Shown here: positions 34,434 to 44,225 of the stretch, one piece after another
Numbering within the stretch: the first letter of the stretch is position 1
Layout: every line of letters starts with the position of its first letter
The notes under the pieces: generated by a model
What the model saw: the letters and a program-made list of their open reading frames with translations, nothing else
Databases searched by the model: none
Told to the model about the DNA's origin: nothing
Origin: DYRB01 sp963802205
GTDB taxonomy: Bacteria; Pseudomonadota; Gammaproteobacteria; Chromatiales; Chromatiaceae
Length of the DNA: 64,000 nucleotides
Assembly: GCA_963802205.1 (NCBI GenBank)
Contig: CAWDHW010000027.1
Span: 1-64,000, forward strand
Reading direction: 5' to 3'
Program-made: the position numbers and the translations under genes

Positions 34434-36674
34434 ATGCGCTTTCGCTTCCCCGTTGTCATCGTGGACGAGGACTTCCGCTCGGAAAATGCCAGCGGCACCG
34501 GGGTCCGGGTCCTGGCCAAGGCCATCGAGGAGGAGGGCATCGAGGCACTGGGGGTCACCAGCTTCGGGGATGTCGCCTCCTTCGCCCAGCAGCAGTCGCG
34601 CGCCTCGGCCTTCATCCTCTCCATCGACGACGAACAGTTCTCCTCACCCGAGGAGGCGCAGGCGGCCATCACCCAGTTGCGTGCCTTCGTGGAGGAGATC
34701 CGCTTTCGCAATACGGACATCCCCATCTTTCTTTATGGCGAGACCCGCACCTCCCGGCACATCCCCAACGACGTGCTGCGCGAACTGCATGGTTTCATCC
34801 ATATGTTCGAGGACACCCCGGAGTTCGTCGCCCGCTACATCGTCCGCGAGGCCCGCAACTACCTGGATTCGCTCGCACCGCCCTTCTTCCGCGCCCTGGT
34901 CCATTACGCGGCGGACAGTTCCTACTCCTGGCACTGCCCGGGGCATTCGGGGGGCGTTGCGTTCCTCAAGAGCCCGGTGGGCCAGATGTTCCACCAGTTC
35001 TTCGGCGAGAACCTGCTGCGGGCGGATGTCTGCAATGCGGTGGAGGAGTTGGGGCAATTGCTCGATCACACGGGCCCGGTGGCGGCCTCGGAACGTAACG
35101 CCGCGCGCATCTTCCACGCCGACCACCTGTTCTTCGTCACCAACGGGACCTCGACGTCGAACAAGATTGTCTGGCACTCCACCGTCGCCCCCGGCGACAT
35201 CGTCGTGGTGGACCGCAATTGCCACAAGTCTATCCTTCATGCCATTACCATCACCGGGGCCATTCCGGTCTTCCTGATGCCGACCCGCAATCATTACGGC
35301 ATTATCGGACCCATCCCGCTGGATGAATTCAGATGGGAAAACATCGAGCGCAAAATCGCTGCCAACCCCTTCGCCCGCGAGGCCAAGCGCCACCCGCGCA
35401 TCCTCACCATTACCCAGAGCACCTATGATGGGGTGAGCTATAACGTCGAGACGATCAAGGAGATGCTCGACGGCCGCATCGACACCCTGCATTTCGACGA
35501 GGCCTGGCTGCCCCACGCCAGCTTCCATGACTTCTATGGCGACTATCATGCTATCGGCGAAGGGCGTGCGCCCTGCGTTGACTCCATGATCTTCTCCACT
35601 CAATCCACCCATAAACTTCTGGCGGGCCTGTCTCAGGCCTCCCAGATCCTGGTACAGGACAGCCAGAATCAAAAGCTCGACCGCGATGTGTTCAACGAGG
35701 CCTTCCTGATGCACATGTCCACTAGCCCCCAATACGCGATCATCGCCTCCTGCGATGTCGCCTCCGCCATGATGGAACCCCCCGGTGGCCCCGCCCTGGT
35801 AGAGGAGTCCATCCTGGAGGCGCTCGATTTCCGCCGTGCCATGCGCAAGGTCGATGCGGAATTGGAGGAGTCCTGGTGGTTCAAAGTGTGGGGGCCGGAC
35901 GAGCTGGCGGAGGAGGGCATTGGCGAGCGCGAGGACTGGATTCTGCGGGCCGGCGAGCGTTGGCATGGCTTCGGCGATCTCGCCCCCGGCTTTAACATGC
36001 TCGATCCCATCAAGGCAACGGTCATTACCCCCGGGGTGGACGTGGATGGCGACGTGGCGGACTGGGGCATCCCGGCGGCGATCGTGACGCGCTATCTGGT
36101 CGAGCACGGCATTATCGTGGAGAAGACCGGGCTCTACTCCTTCTTTATCATGTTCACCATTGGCATCACCAAGGGCCGCTGGAACACCATGGTCACCGAG
36201 CTACAGCAGTTCAAGGACGACTATGACCACAACCGACCCTTGTGGCGCGTTCTGCCCGATTTCGTCACGAAGCAGCCGCGCTATGAGCGTATCGGACTGA
36301 AGGACCTCTGCGATCAGATCCATGCGGTTTACCGCGAGCATGATATTCCGCGGTTGACCACGGAGATGTACCTCTCCGAGATGGCGCCCGCCATGCGGCC
36401 TGCGGACGCCTTCGCCCGCATGGCCCACCGCGAGATCGAGCGGGTCGAGATCGACCATTTGGAGGGTCGGATTACCGCCATCCTGTTGACCCCCTATCCG
36501 CCGGGCATCCCGCTGCTGATCCCCGGCGAGCGCTTCAATGCCACGATCGTGCGGTACCTGCAATTCGCCCGGGTCTTTAACGACAAGTTCCCGGGGTTCG
36601 AGACCGATATCCATGGGCTGGTCAAGGAGACGGTGGATGGGCGGGTGAGGTATTACGTGGATTGTGTAAGCTGA
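34434..36674 (+). CDS. PLP-dependent Orn/Lys/Arg decarboxylase (biodegradative AdiA-like)
   Basis: 746 residues from ATG 34434 (AGGAGGG upstream). Fold-type I decarboxylase with the N-terminal wing domain (VVIVDEDFRSENASGTGVRV). The PLP-binding Lys is in FSTQSTHKLLAGLSQAS near residue 390. Other signature segments are SWHCPGHSGGVAFLKSPVG, HLFFVTNGTSTSNKIVWHST, RNCHKSILHAI, and LHFDEAWLPHASFHDFYG. Family members decarboxylate arginine, lysine or ornithine for acid resistance and polyamine production, and form large decamers. Overall pattern favours the arginine decarboxylase AdiA group, but the substrate is not certain. No antiporter gene is adjacent. Confidence 0.88.
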   Translation: MRFRFPVVIVDEDFRSENASGTGVRVLAKAIEEEGIEALGVTSFGDVASFAQQQSRASAFILSIDDEQFSSPEEAQAAITQLRAFVEEIRFRNTDIPIFLYGETRTSRHIPNDVLRELHGFIHMFEDTPEFVARYIVREARNYLDSLAPPFFRALVHYAADSSYSWHCPGHSGGVAFLKSPVGQMFHQFFGENLLRADVCNAVEELGQLLDHTGPVAASERNAARIFHADHLFFVTNGTSTSNKIVWHSTVAPGDIVVVDRNCHKSILHAITITGAIPVFLMPTRNHYGIIGPIPLDEFRWENIERKIAANPFAREAKRHPRILTITQSTYDGVSYNVETIKEMLDGRIDTLHFDEAWLPHASFHDFYGDYHAIGEGRAPCVDSMIFSTQSTHKLLAGLSQASQILVQDSQNQKLDRDVFNEAFLMHMSTSPQYAIIASCDVASAMMEPPGGPALVEESILEALDFRRAMRKVDAELEESWWFKVWGPDELAEEGIGEREDWILRAGERWHGFGDLAPGFNMLDPIKATVITPGVDVDGDVADWGIPAAIVTRYLVEHGIIVEKTGLYSFFIMFTIGITKGRWNTMVTELQQFKDDYDHNRPLWRVLPDFVTKQPRYERIGLKDLCDQIHAVYREHDIPRLTTEMYLSEMAPAMRPADAFARMAHREIERVEIDHLEGRITAILLTPYPPGIPLLIPGERFNATIVRYLQFARVFNDKFPGFETDIHGLVKETVDGRVRYYVDCVS

Positions 36675-36759
36675 AGGCTTTGAGACGTCGCCCAGTTCCG
36701 TGGGTTTCATGACGTCGGAAGCGGTACGGGCCTAGCGGAACCCCTCCCCGCCCTTAGCC

Positions 36760-39216
36760 ATGGCGATACAGAGCGCCTTCAGCGCCACGTGGCCCCTGAC
36801 CGGCTCGACTGGCGTGGCCCTGGGTTTTGCCCTTGGGGTAGGGGTCTTCCATCTGCTGGCGGAGCCGTTGCCATGGGGTTGGCTCTTGGTCCCGGCGGCG
36901 GGGTCGGTACTGGTCGGTTGGAGGTGGGGGGTGCGCCACCGGGCGTTGGCGGCGATTCTGGCCCTGTCGATCGGTTTCGCCTGGGCCCAATTCCATGCCT
37001 GCCTGACGCTGTGTCACCCCTTTCCTGAACGCTATACCCGTGGCGATGTGGAGGTGGAGGGGCGTATCGCCTCGCTGCCCGCGGTGTTGGGGACCGCGCG
37101 ACGTTTTCTGTTTCGGGTGGATGCCGCTCGCCTTGGGGGTGAGGCCATCGCGTTTACCGGGTTGACCCGGCTTACCTGGTACGATTCGGCGCCACCCCTG
37201 TCGGTGGGGGAGCGCTGGCGCCTGCGGGTCAGCCTCAGGTCGCCTCATGGCTTTGCCAACCCCGGCGGCTTCGACCTCGAGCGCTGGCTGTTCCAGCAGG
37301 GGATCAAGGCCACCGGCCACGTTCGTGCGAACGCAGGCAACGAGCGTCTGGATGCGGGACCCGGGCCCTATTGGATCGATCGGCTGCGCGAGGGCCTGCG
37401 GGACCACATCGCCCGCAGCCTTCCGGGATCGCCGGCGCTGGGATTGGTCCAGGCCCTGACCCTGGGAGAACGCTCCGCCATGCCCCCTGCCCAATGGGAG
37501 GCATTGACGCGCGTCGGGATCAGCCATCTGGTGGCGATCTCCGGGGTCAATATCGGCCTGATAGCCGGGTTCGTCTACTTTCTGGTGCGCTGGCTATGGG
37601 TCTGGCGCCCGGTCTGGACGCTTGCCCTGGCGGCTCCCCGTGCCGGCGCCCTGGCCGGACTCGCCGGGGCGCTGGCCTACAGCGCGTTGGCCGGGTTCGA
37701 GGTCTCGACCCAGCGCGCCGTGGTGATGCTGGCGGTGCTGCTGGCGGCCCTGTACTGGGCGCGCACGCCGCGTCCACTGGCGGCCCTGACGCTGGCCTTG
37801 GCCCTGGTGCTGGCCATCGACCCTCAGTCGGTGTTGTCTTACGGTTTTTGGCTCTCCTTCGGGGCTGTGGCGGTCCTGATCCTCACCCTCGGCTCGCGGC
37901 CCCTGGCCTGGGCCAGCACCTTGCCGGCCCAGGATGGACCCTCACCCAGGACGGATGCCTGGTCGAGAGCCGGCTCCCGGGCCTGGTTCCACTGGGGGGC
38001 GCCCCAGTGGGCCGTGGCGGTGGGGCTGCTCCCGGTGCTGCTCTTGATGTTTGGGCGGGTGTCGGTGATCTCCCCCGTGGCCAACCTCTTGGCAGTGCCC
38101 CTGTTCGCCCTGCTCTTGCCAGTGGTCCTGGTGGCGGTTCTATTGAGCCTGATCCCTGGGCTGGGCTTGCCGCTGGTCGGGGTCGCCCAACTCCTGACCT
38201 GGTTCCTGGACGGGGTAGAGGCCCTCTCGGCCTGGCCCTGGGCGACGGAGTCCATCTCCACACGGCCCGCCTGGGTCTGGGCGGCGGCGTTCGTCGGTGT
38301 GGTCCTGCTGCTGGCCCCCCGCGGGGTGCCGGGGCGGGGCCTGGGGCTGGTGGCATTGCTGCCATTGATGCTGGTGCGACCGCCGGTCCCCCCGCCTGGG
38401 GATGCCTGGTTTACCCTGCTGGACGTGGGTCAGGGGCTGTCGGCGGTCGTACGGACCCGGGGACACACCCTGGTCTTCGACGCGGGCCCCGCCTTCGCCG
38501 GCGGCTTCGATACCGGCAGCGCCGTGGTCCTGCCCTATCTCCAGGAGGTAGGGGTGGGGCGCATCGATACCCTGATCCTGAGCCACGCGGACCAGGACCA
38601 CGCCGGTGGCTTCGCCGGGCTGCATGGGGCCATCGCCATCGGGCGGACCCTGAGCGGGGAGCCCGGCGAGATCCCGCAGGCGGGTGCGTCCCTTTGTCGC
38701 GCCGGGGAGACCTGGGACTGGGACGGGGTGGGCTTTGCCCTGCTGCATCCGGACCGGGAGGACCTCACCGGGAATGACAGTTCCTGCATCCTGCGGGTGG
38801 TGGCGGGGGAGGGGGCGGTCCTGTTGACCGGGGACGCCGGGCGCGGGGTCGAGGGCCGGCTTGCCGCGCGCCTGGGGAGTGGGTTGCGCAGCGACATCCT
38901 GGTGGCGGGGCACCACGGCAGTGCCACCTCGTCGTCGGCGCCCTTTCTGGCATCGGTGGCCCCGCGCTTCGTGCTCTACGCCGCCGGGTTTGCCAACCGC
39001 TGGGGCTTTCCCGCCGCGGAGGTGCGCCGAAGGGTGGCGGCCCGAGGTGCGGTGGAACTGGATACCGGGTCCCTGGGGGCGATCTCCTTCCGCCTGGGGC
39101 CCGGTGGCCTCGCGGGTCCGGACTGGTACCGCGCCCGGCGTTTGCGACTCTGGACGCACAGGCCGCCCGTGGCGGCGGTTTCGGTGCCGCCCTCCGTGGG
39201 CTTCCGGTATGATTGA
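36760..39216 (+). CDS. comEC: DNA internalization-related competence protein ComEC/Rec2
   Basis: 818 residues. Inner-membrane channel for uptake of transforming single-stranded DNA. Three parts are visible: an N-terminal DUF4131 region; the competence membrane domain (AMPPAQWEALTRVGISHLVA, ISGVNIGLIAGFVYFLVRW, TQRAVVMLAVLLAALYWART, SVLSYGFWLSFGAVAVLIL); and the C-terminal metallo-beta-lactamase domain (FTLLDVGQGLSAVVRTRGHT, LILSHADQDHAGGFAGLHGA, LLTGDAGRGVEGRL, DILVAGHHGSATSSSAPFL). The metal-site HADQDH is intact. Full family length. The gene precedes the exbB-msbA block, an order common in gammaproteobacteria. Confidence 0.93.
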   Translation: MAIQSAFSATWPLTGSTGVALGFALGVGVFHLLAEPLPWGWLLVPAAGSVLVGWRWGVRHRALAAILALSIGFAWAQFHACLTLCHPFPERYTRGDVEVEGRIASLPAVLGTARRFLFRVDAARLGGEAIAFTGLTRLTWYDSAPPLSVGERWRLRVSLRSPHGFANPGGFDLERWLFQQGIKATGHVRANAGNERLDAGPGPYWIDRLREGLRDHIARSLPGSPALGLVQALTLGERSAMPPAQWEALTRVGISHLVAISGVNIGLIAGFVYFLVRWLWVWRPVWTLALAAPRAGALAGLAGALAYSALAGFEVSTQRAVVMLAVLLAALYWARTPRPLAALTLALALVLAIDPQSVLSYGFWLSFGAVAVLILTLGSRPLAWASTLPAQDGPSPRTDAWSRAGSRAWFHWGAPQWAVAVGLLPVLLLMFGRVSVISPVANLLAVPLFALLLPVVLVAVLLSLIPGLGLPLVGVAQLLTWFLDGVEALSAWPWATESISTRPAWVWAAAFVGVVLLLAPRGVPGRGLGLVALLPLMLVRPPVPPPGDAWFTLLDVGQGLSAVVRTRGHTLVFDAGPAFAGGFDTGSAVVLPYLQEVGVGRIDTLILSHADQDHAGGFAGLHGAIAIGRTLSGEPGEIPQAGASLCRAGETWDWDGVGFALLHPDREDLTGNDSSCILRVVAGEGAVLLTGDAGRGVEGRLAARLGSGLRSDILVAGHHGSATSSSAPFLASVAPRFVLYAAGFANRWGFPAAEVRRRVAARGAVELDTGSLGAISFRLGPGGLAGPDWYRARRLRLWTHRPPVAAVSVPPSVGFRYD

Positions 39217-39319
39217 GCCCACTTGTTCTGCGTGACGGGGGCGCAGCAAGGCCGCCGGTGGGCCCGCATTGGGCTTCCGGCACGCCCGAGGCCCCTGCTG
39301 TTACCCGAGGTACCACCTG

Positions 39320-39946
39320 TTGTTGGAAATCATCGAGGCCGGCGGCTGGGTCATGCTGCCGATTATCGCCTGTTCCATCGTCGCCACAGCCATTGTGCTG
39401 GAGCGCTTCTGGGCACTGCGGCGGCGGCGCATCATGCCGCACGACCTGGTCAGCACCATCTGGCAACTCCATCGCAACAACAAGCTCACCGAACTGAATA
39501 TCCAGGAGATCCGCGACGGCTCCCCCCTGGGGCGGATGCTGGCCGCGGGAGTGGTCAACCGCTTCCACTCACGGGAGATCATGAAGGACGCGATTGGGGA
39601 TGTAGGGCGTCATGTGGTGTCGGGGCTGGAGCGGTACCTCAATACCCTTGGAACCATCGCCTCGGTCAGCCCACTTCTGGGTCTGCTGGGGACAGTGCTC
39701 GGCATGATCGACATCTTCGCGGTGATCAACGAGGCTGGAGTGGGACACGCGGGGCTGCTCGCCGGCGGCATTGCCAAGGCCCTGATCACCACCGCCGCCG
39801 GACTCATGGTCGCCATCCCGGCCCTACTGTTTCACCGCTTCTTCAACAGCAAGGTCAACAAACTGGCCATTGGCATGGAGGAGCAGGCGCTGCGCCTGGT
39901 GGAGGTGATGAAGGGCGAGCGGGAGGATGGGGTGGAAGACGCCTGA
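39320..39946 (+). CDS. exbB: ExbB/TolQ-family proton-channel protein
   Basis: About 208 residues. Three-helix inner-membrane protein: EIIEAGGWVMLPIIACSIVA, LNTLGTIASVSPLLGLLGTV, IAKALITTAAGLMVAIPALL. With ExbD it forms the proton-driven motor that energises outer-membrane transport; this copy is the one found beside msbA in gammaproteobacteria. Start is uncertain: adjacent TTG codons at 39320 and 39323 (or CTG at 39317) follow GAGG, and there is no ATG in a suitable place. Its stop overlaps the exbD ATG (TGATG). Confidence 0.85.
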   Translation: MLEIIEAGGWVMLPIIACSIVATAIVLERFWALRRRRIMPHDLVSTIWQLHRNNKLTELNIQEIRDGSPLGRMLAAGVVNRFHSREIMKDAIGDVGRHVVSGLERYLNTLGTIASVSPLLGLLGTVLGMIDIFAVINEAGVGHAGLLAGGIAKALITTAAGLMVAIPALLFHRFFNSKVNKLAIGMEEQALRLVEVMKGEREDGVEDA

Positions 39947-40401
39947 TGAACCTGCGCCCAAAGCGTCCCGATGACCCAGAGATCAACCTGGCACCGCTCA
40001 TCGATGCGGTGTTTATATTGCTGATATTTTTCATGGTCTCCACCACCTTCAAGGACGATGTGCGGATGGAGGTCAAGCTGCCCAAGGCCCAGGGGCAAGC
40101 GGGTCAGGCCGAGACCCCCCGAATGTTGGAGGTCATCATCGACCGCCAGGGCCGCTTTTACGTCAACCAGGAGGAGGTGGTGGACCGGACCGTGGCGACC
40201 CTCAAGCTCGCCCTGTCCGGGGCACTTGCAGCCGCCAGCGACGAGGCGGCGCTGAAGGACCGAGCGGTGCTGATCAAGGCCGACGCCGACACCCCCCACC
40301 AGGCGGTGATGACGGCGATGGACGCCGCCAGTCAACTCGGGTTGGCACGCATCGCCTTCGCCGCCTCTCAGCCGAGTCCGGCCACTGGAGTGCCCCCTTG
40401 A
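39946..40401 (+). CDS. exbD: ExbD/TolR-family biopolymer transport protein
   Basis: 151 residues from ATG 39946, overlapping the exbB stop by one base. A short cytoplasmic N terminus is followed by a single membrane helix with the essential Asp (INLAPLIDAVFILLIFFMVS), then a periplasmic domain with the ExbD pattern (LEVIIDRQGRFYVNQEEV, VLIKADADTPHQAVMTAMDA). Forms the stator/rotor unit with ExbB. Followed by msbA with a TTGA start/stop overlap. Confidence 0.9.
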   Translation: MNLRPKRPDDPEINLAPLIDAVFILLIFFMVSTTFKDDVRMEVKLPKAQGQAGQAETPRMLEVIIDRQGRFYVNQEEVVDRTVATLKLALSGALAAASDEAALKDRAVLIKADADTPHQAVMTAMDAASQLGLARIAFAASQPSPATGVPP

Positions 40402-42179
40402 GCGCATCCCGCAACGCCAGCACAGACCTGTCCGCGGTCGCCGGCCGCAAGGTCTACCGTCGCCTCATGGGCTATGCCAGGCCCTATTGGCGGATGTTCG
40501 CCCTCTCCATTGTCGGCATGCTGTTCTATGCCGCCACGGAGCCGGCGTTTGCCGCCATGATGAAACCGCTCCTGGACGGGACCTTCATCGAACGGGACAT
40601 GGATACGGTTCGGCTCATGCCGATCCTGCTCATCGGCATCTTCCTGGTGCGCGGGGTGGCTGGCTTTGTCAACAGCTACTGCCTTAGTTGGGTCGGTCGT
40701 CGGGTGGTGGCGGACCTCCGCCAGGCCATGTTCGACCATTTGCTGCGCTCGCCGACGCGCTACTACGACAACCACGGGTCCGGACAGATCCTGTCCAAGT
40801 TGACCTACAACGTCGAAAACGTCGCCAGTGCTGCGACCCAGGCGGTGACGACCCTGGTGCGCGACGGCTTCAGCATCCTGGGCCTGGTTGCCTATATGCT
40901 CTACCTCAACGCCGGCCTGTCGGTGGTCTTCCTGGTGGTGGGGCCCATCCTCGCGCTGGCCGTGCGTTATGCTACCAAGCGCTTCCGTCGCGTCAGCCGG
41001 CGCATTCAGGATCGGGTCGGGGACCTGACCCACGCGGCACAGGAGGTCATCGACGGCCATCGGGTGGTCAAGGCCTTCGGCGGTCAGGCGTATGAATCGG
41101 CTCACTTCGGGGCTATCAACGAGAAGACCCGCGCCCTGCAAATGAAGATGATCGCCACCGAGGCCATCAATACCCCGTTGGTACAGCTCATCCTGGCACT
41201 GGTCATTGCGGCCATCGTCTACCTTTCCACGGTCCAGGGGGTACGCGAGGGGATCTCCGTGGGGACCTTTATGTCCTTTGTGGTAGCCATGGGTCTGCTG
41301 CTTCCGCCCATCAAGCGTCTGACTGCGGTCAATTCCCACCTGCAACGCGGTATCGTCGCCGCCGAGAGCCTGTTCGAGCTTCTGGATAGCGAGACGGAGC
41401 AGGACACCGGGACCCGTACCCTGGTCCGGGCCGAGGGGCGGCTGGAGTACCGTGGGGTCAGCCACGTCTACTCCGAGGACAAAGGGGCGGTGTTACATGG
41501 GATCGATCTGGTGCTGGCGCCCGGAGAAACGGTCGCCCTGGTGGGGCGCTCCGGGAGCGGCAAGACGACGCTGGCAAGCTTGCTGCCGCGCTTCTACGAC
41601 CCGAGCGCCGGGCAGATCCTGATTGATGGTATCGACATCCGCCATCTCACCCTGGCGAGCCTGAGGGCCCAGATCTCTCTGGTGACCCAGGACGTAGTCC
41701 TGTTCAACGCCAGCATCGCCAACAACATCGCCTATGGCCGCGGCGGCGAGGTAACCCGGGAGGAACTGGAGCAGGTGGCCGAGGCGGCCCATGCCCTTGG
41801 GTTCATCCAGGCCCTGCCACAGGGGTTCGAGACCCTGATCGGGGACCGCGGGGTCCTGCTGTCCGGCGGCCAACGCCAGCGCCTGGCCATCGCCCGCGCC
41901 ATGCTAAGAGACGCCCCGTTTCTGGTCCTGGACGAGGCGACATCGGCCCTGGATACCGAGGCCGAACGCCACATCCAGGCGGCCCTGGAGCGTCTCATGG
42001 CCCATCGCACGACCCTGGTCATTGCCCACCGTCTGTCCACCATCGAGAAGGCTGACCGCATCGTGGTCATGCAGGAGGGGCGTATCGTCGAACAGGGGCC
42101 CCATGCGGAATTGCTCGCCCTGGGCGGCTACTATGCCCGATTGCACCGGTTGCAGTTCCACACAGCAGAGGATGCCTGA
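40398..42179 (+). CDS. msbA: Lipid A export ATP-binding/permease protein MsbA
   Basis: 593 residues from TTG 40398, overlapping the exbD stop. Half-transporter that flips lipid A-core across the inner membrane. N-terminal six-helix domain (YWRMFALSIVGMLFYAATEP, LVAYMLYLNAGLSVVFLVVG). The nucleotide-binding domain has Walker A VALVGRSGSGKTTLASLLPR, the signature LLSGGQRQRLAIARAML, Walker B FLVLDEATSALDTEAE, and the switch His in TLVIAHRLSTIEKADRIVVM. Full length. Operon partner of lpxK, whose ATG overlaps its stop by 8 bases. Confidence 0.93.
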   Translation: MSASRNASTDLSAVAGRKVYRRLMGYARPYWRMFALSIVGMLFYAATEPAFAAMMKPLLDGTFIERDMDTVRLMPILLIGIFLVRGVAGFVNSYCLSWVGRRVVADLRQAMFDHLLRSPTRYYDNHGSGQILSKLTYNVENVASAATQAVTTLVRDGFSILGLVAYMLYLNAGLSVVFLVVGPILALAVRYATKRFRRVSRRIQDRVGDLTHAAQEVIDGHRVVKAFGGQAYESAHFGAINEKTRALQMKMIATEAINTPLVQLILALVIAAIVYLSTVQGVREGISVGTFMSFVVAMGLLLPPIKRLTAVNSHLQRGIVAAESLFELLDSETEQDTGTRTLVRAEGRLEYRGVSHVYSEDKGAVLHGIDLVLAPGETVALVGRSGSGKTTLASLLPRFYDPSAGQILIDGIDIRHLTLASLRAQISLVTQDVVLFNASIANNIAYGRGGEVTREELEQVAEAAHALGFIQALPQGFETLIGDRGVLLSGGQRQRLAIARAMLRDAPFLVLDEATSALDTEAERHIQAALERLMAHRTTLVIAHRLSTIEKADRIVVMQEGRIVEQGPHAELLALGGYYARLHRLQFHTAEDA

Positions 42180-43200
42180 GCAAGGCGAAATGGGCGCGTT
42201 GCGGTTGGCCTGGCTACCGGATATCGAGCGCTTGTGGTATGGACCGCCCAGCCCCTTGTCCACGGCCCTGCTGCCCCTGTCCTGGCTCTACTGCGCCGTG
42301 GCCCAGGGCCGCCGCCTGGCCTATAGTCGTGGCTGGCTGCGGCGGGGCGAACCGCCAGCCCCGGTCATCGTGGTGGGCAATCTGACCGTCGGCGGTACTG
42401 GCAAAACGCCGCTGGTGCTCTGGTTGGTGGACTGGCTGCGTCAGCGGGGCCTGCGGCCCGGCATCCTGACCCGCGGCTACGGCGGCTCGGCGAGGGATTG
42501 GCCGCGGCAGGTCCTGCCGGGCTCCGACCCGGCGGAGCTTGGCGACGAGCCGGTCCTGCTGGCCAGGCGCAGCGGTTGTCCGGTGGTGGCGGGCCCGGAT
42601 CGGCTGGCGGATGCCGAGGTGCTGGTGCGCGCCCTGGGCTGCGATGTCCTGGTGAGCGACGACGGGCTCCAGCACTATCGCCTGGGGCGCCGACTGGAGA
42701 TCGCGGTGATCGACGGCGCACGCGGCCTGGGCAATCGCCGCTGCCTCCCCGCCGGACCCCTGCGTGAGCCCCTGGGGCGGCTTGCGGAGGTGGATCTGGT
42801 GATCGGCACTGGCGGCGGCTGCGATGGAGGGCACGCCATGCGCCTGATCCCCGGGGCTGCGGTCAACTTGGCGGACCCTGGCTTGACCCGGGAGGCCGCG
42901 GGTTTCGTCGGTGAACGGGTGACGGCGGTGGCGGGGATCGGCAACCCAGGGCGCTTCTTCGCCCTATTGCGATCGCTTGGGCTTGACGCGGTCGCGCGTC
43001 CCTATCCGGACCATCACCCTTTCAGCGCCGCGGATGCGGAGAGCTGGGGCCCGGGACCGGTCCTGATGACCGAGAAGGATGCCGTAAAGTGCATTCCCTT
43101 CGCCCGGCCCGATCATTGGTTTCTTCCGGTGGAGGCGCGCCCGGATGCCGCCTTCGTTACCACACTCGAGTCTTGCCTGGAGGGGCTATTGCATGGATAA
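42172..43200 (+). CDS. lpxK: Tetraacyldisaccharide 4'-kinase LpxK
   Basis: 342 residues from ATG 42172. Phosphorylates the 4' position of the lipid A disaccharide precursor at the inner membrane. The N-terminal membrane-associated helix is followed by Walker A VIVVGNLTVGGTGKTPLVLW. The catalytic motif is VLVSDDGLQHYRLGRRLEIA, and GARGLGNRRCLPAGPLREPL and MTEKDAVKC are family signatures. It lies between msbA and the Trm112-like gene, as in many gammaproteobacteria, with overlaps on both sides. Confidence 0.95.
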   Translation: MPEQGEMGALRLAWLPDIERLWYGPPSPLSTALLPLSWLYCAVAQGRRLAYSRGWLRRGEPPAPVIVVGNLTVGGTGKTPLVLWLVDWLRQRGLRPGILTRGYGGSARDWPRQVLPGSDPAELGDEPVLLARRSGCPVVAGPDRLADAEVLVRALGCDVLVSDDGLQHYRLGRRLEIAVIDGARGLGNRRCLPAGPLREPLGRLAEVDLVIGTGGGCDGGHAMRLIPGAAVNLADPGLTREAAGFVGERVTAVAGIGNPGRFFALLRSLGLDAVARPYPDHHPFSAADAESWGPGPVLMTEKDAVKCIPFARPDHWFLPVEARPDAAFVTTLESCLEGLLHG

Positions 43201-43381
43201 GAAGCTGCTGGACATCCTGGTGTGCCCCCTGTGTAAGGGGCCCTTGTACTACGATAAGGTCGCCGCAGAGCTGATCTGCCGTGCCGACCGCCTGGCCTAT
43301 CCCATCCGCGACGACATCCCGATCATGTTGGAGGACGAGGCGCGAGTCCTGGCCGCCACGGAGGAGGTCCCAAAGGCGTGA
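43193..43381 (+). CDS. Trm112-like/YcaR small protein
   Basis: 62 residues from ATG 43193, overlapping lpxK by 8 bases. Starts MDKKLLDILVCPLCKGPLYY with a CPLC pair and continues LICRADRLAYPIRDDIPIML, the UPF0434/Trm112 pattern. The second Cys pair is reduced to one Cys. E. coli YcaR has the same place between lpxK and kdsB. Role not established; homologs activate methyltransferases. Confidence 0.9.
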   Translation: MDKKLLDILVCPLCKGPLYYDKVAAELICRADRLAYPIRDDIPIMLEDEARVLAATEEVPKA

Positions 43382-44178
43382 TGAACACCAAAAGTCCCCC
43401 GGCGGTTGTCGCACCCGACTTCAAGGTCGTCATCCCCGCCCGCCGTGCCTCGACCCGACTGCCCGGCAAGCCGTTGTTGGAGATCGTCGGCAAGCCCATG
43501 ATCCAGCGCGTCTGGGAGCGCGCCGGGGCGAGCTGCGCGGCGGAGGTCATCGTCGCGACGGACGACGCTGGCATTGCCGCCGCCTGCCGCGATTTTGGGG
43601 CCGACGTGGCGCTCACACGCAGCGACCACCGATCGGGCTCGGACCGTATCGGCGAGGTCATAGCCCTGCGCGGCTGGGACCCCGAGACCATCGTGGTCAA
43701 TCTCCAGGGCGATGAGCCCTGCATGCCCCCGGCCCTGATCGATCAGGTCGCCGCGGGGCTGGCGGGGCATCCCGAGGTCGGGGCAGCAACCCTGGCCTAC
43801 CCCATCGCCGACGCCGACACCCTATTCGATCCGCATGTGGTCAAGGTGGTCATAGACGGCAATGGGCTGGCCCTGTATTTCTCCCGGGCCCCTATCCCCT
43901 GGCACCGGGACGCCTTCCAGAAGGGGCGGGGCTCATTGCCGCGGGGGTGCAGGTTCCTGCGTCACATCGGGCTCTACGCCTACCGCGCCGGCTTCCTCCA
44001 GCGTTACATCGCCTGGCCGCCGTCCCCCCTGGAGGTCGCCGAGTCCCTGGAGCAGTTGCGCATCCTGTGGCACGGGGAGGGCATTCACGTCGGCATCGCC
44101 GTCGCCGAGCCCGGGCCGGGGGTGGATACGCCCGAGGACATGAAGCGGGTGGCGGAGTTGGTCGGGCGGGGCTGCTGA
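43381..44178 (+). CDS. kdsB: 3-deoxy-manno-octulosonate cytidylyltransferase KdsB
   Basis: 265 residues from ATG 43381 (TGATG overlap with the upstream stop). Makes CMP-Kdo for lipopolysaccharide. Nucleotidyltransferase signature VVIPARRASTRLPGKPLLEI, then GKPMIQRVWERA, VIVATDD, RSDHRSGSDRIGEV, and VNLQGDEPCMPPALIDQVA. PIPWHRDAF, RHIGLYAYRAGFLQRY, and SPLEVAESLEQLRILWHGE complete the family pattern. Last gene of the lipid A/Kdo operon. Confidence 0.95.
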   Translation: MNTKSPPAVVAPDFKVVIPARRASTRLPGKPLLEIVGKPMIQRVWERAGASCAAEVIVATDDAGIAAACRDFGADVALTRSDHRSGSDRIGEVIALRGWDPETIVVNLQGDEPCMPPALIDQVAAGLAGHPEVGAATLAYPIADADTLFDPHVVKVVIDGNGLALYFSRAPIPWHRDAFQKGRGSLPRGCRFLRHIGLYAYRAGFLQRYIAWPPSPLEVAESLEQLRILWHGEGIHVGIAVAEPGPGVDTPEDMKRVAELVGRGC

Positions 44179-44225
44179 GGCCCCGGCGTTGCCGGGGGGC
44201 CCAGCGTGTGTCGCCGGACCAGGGC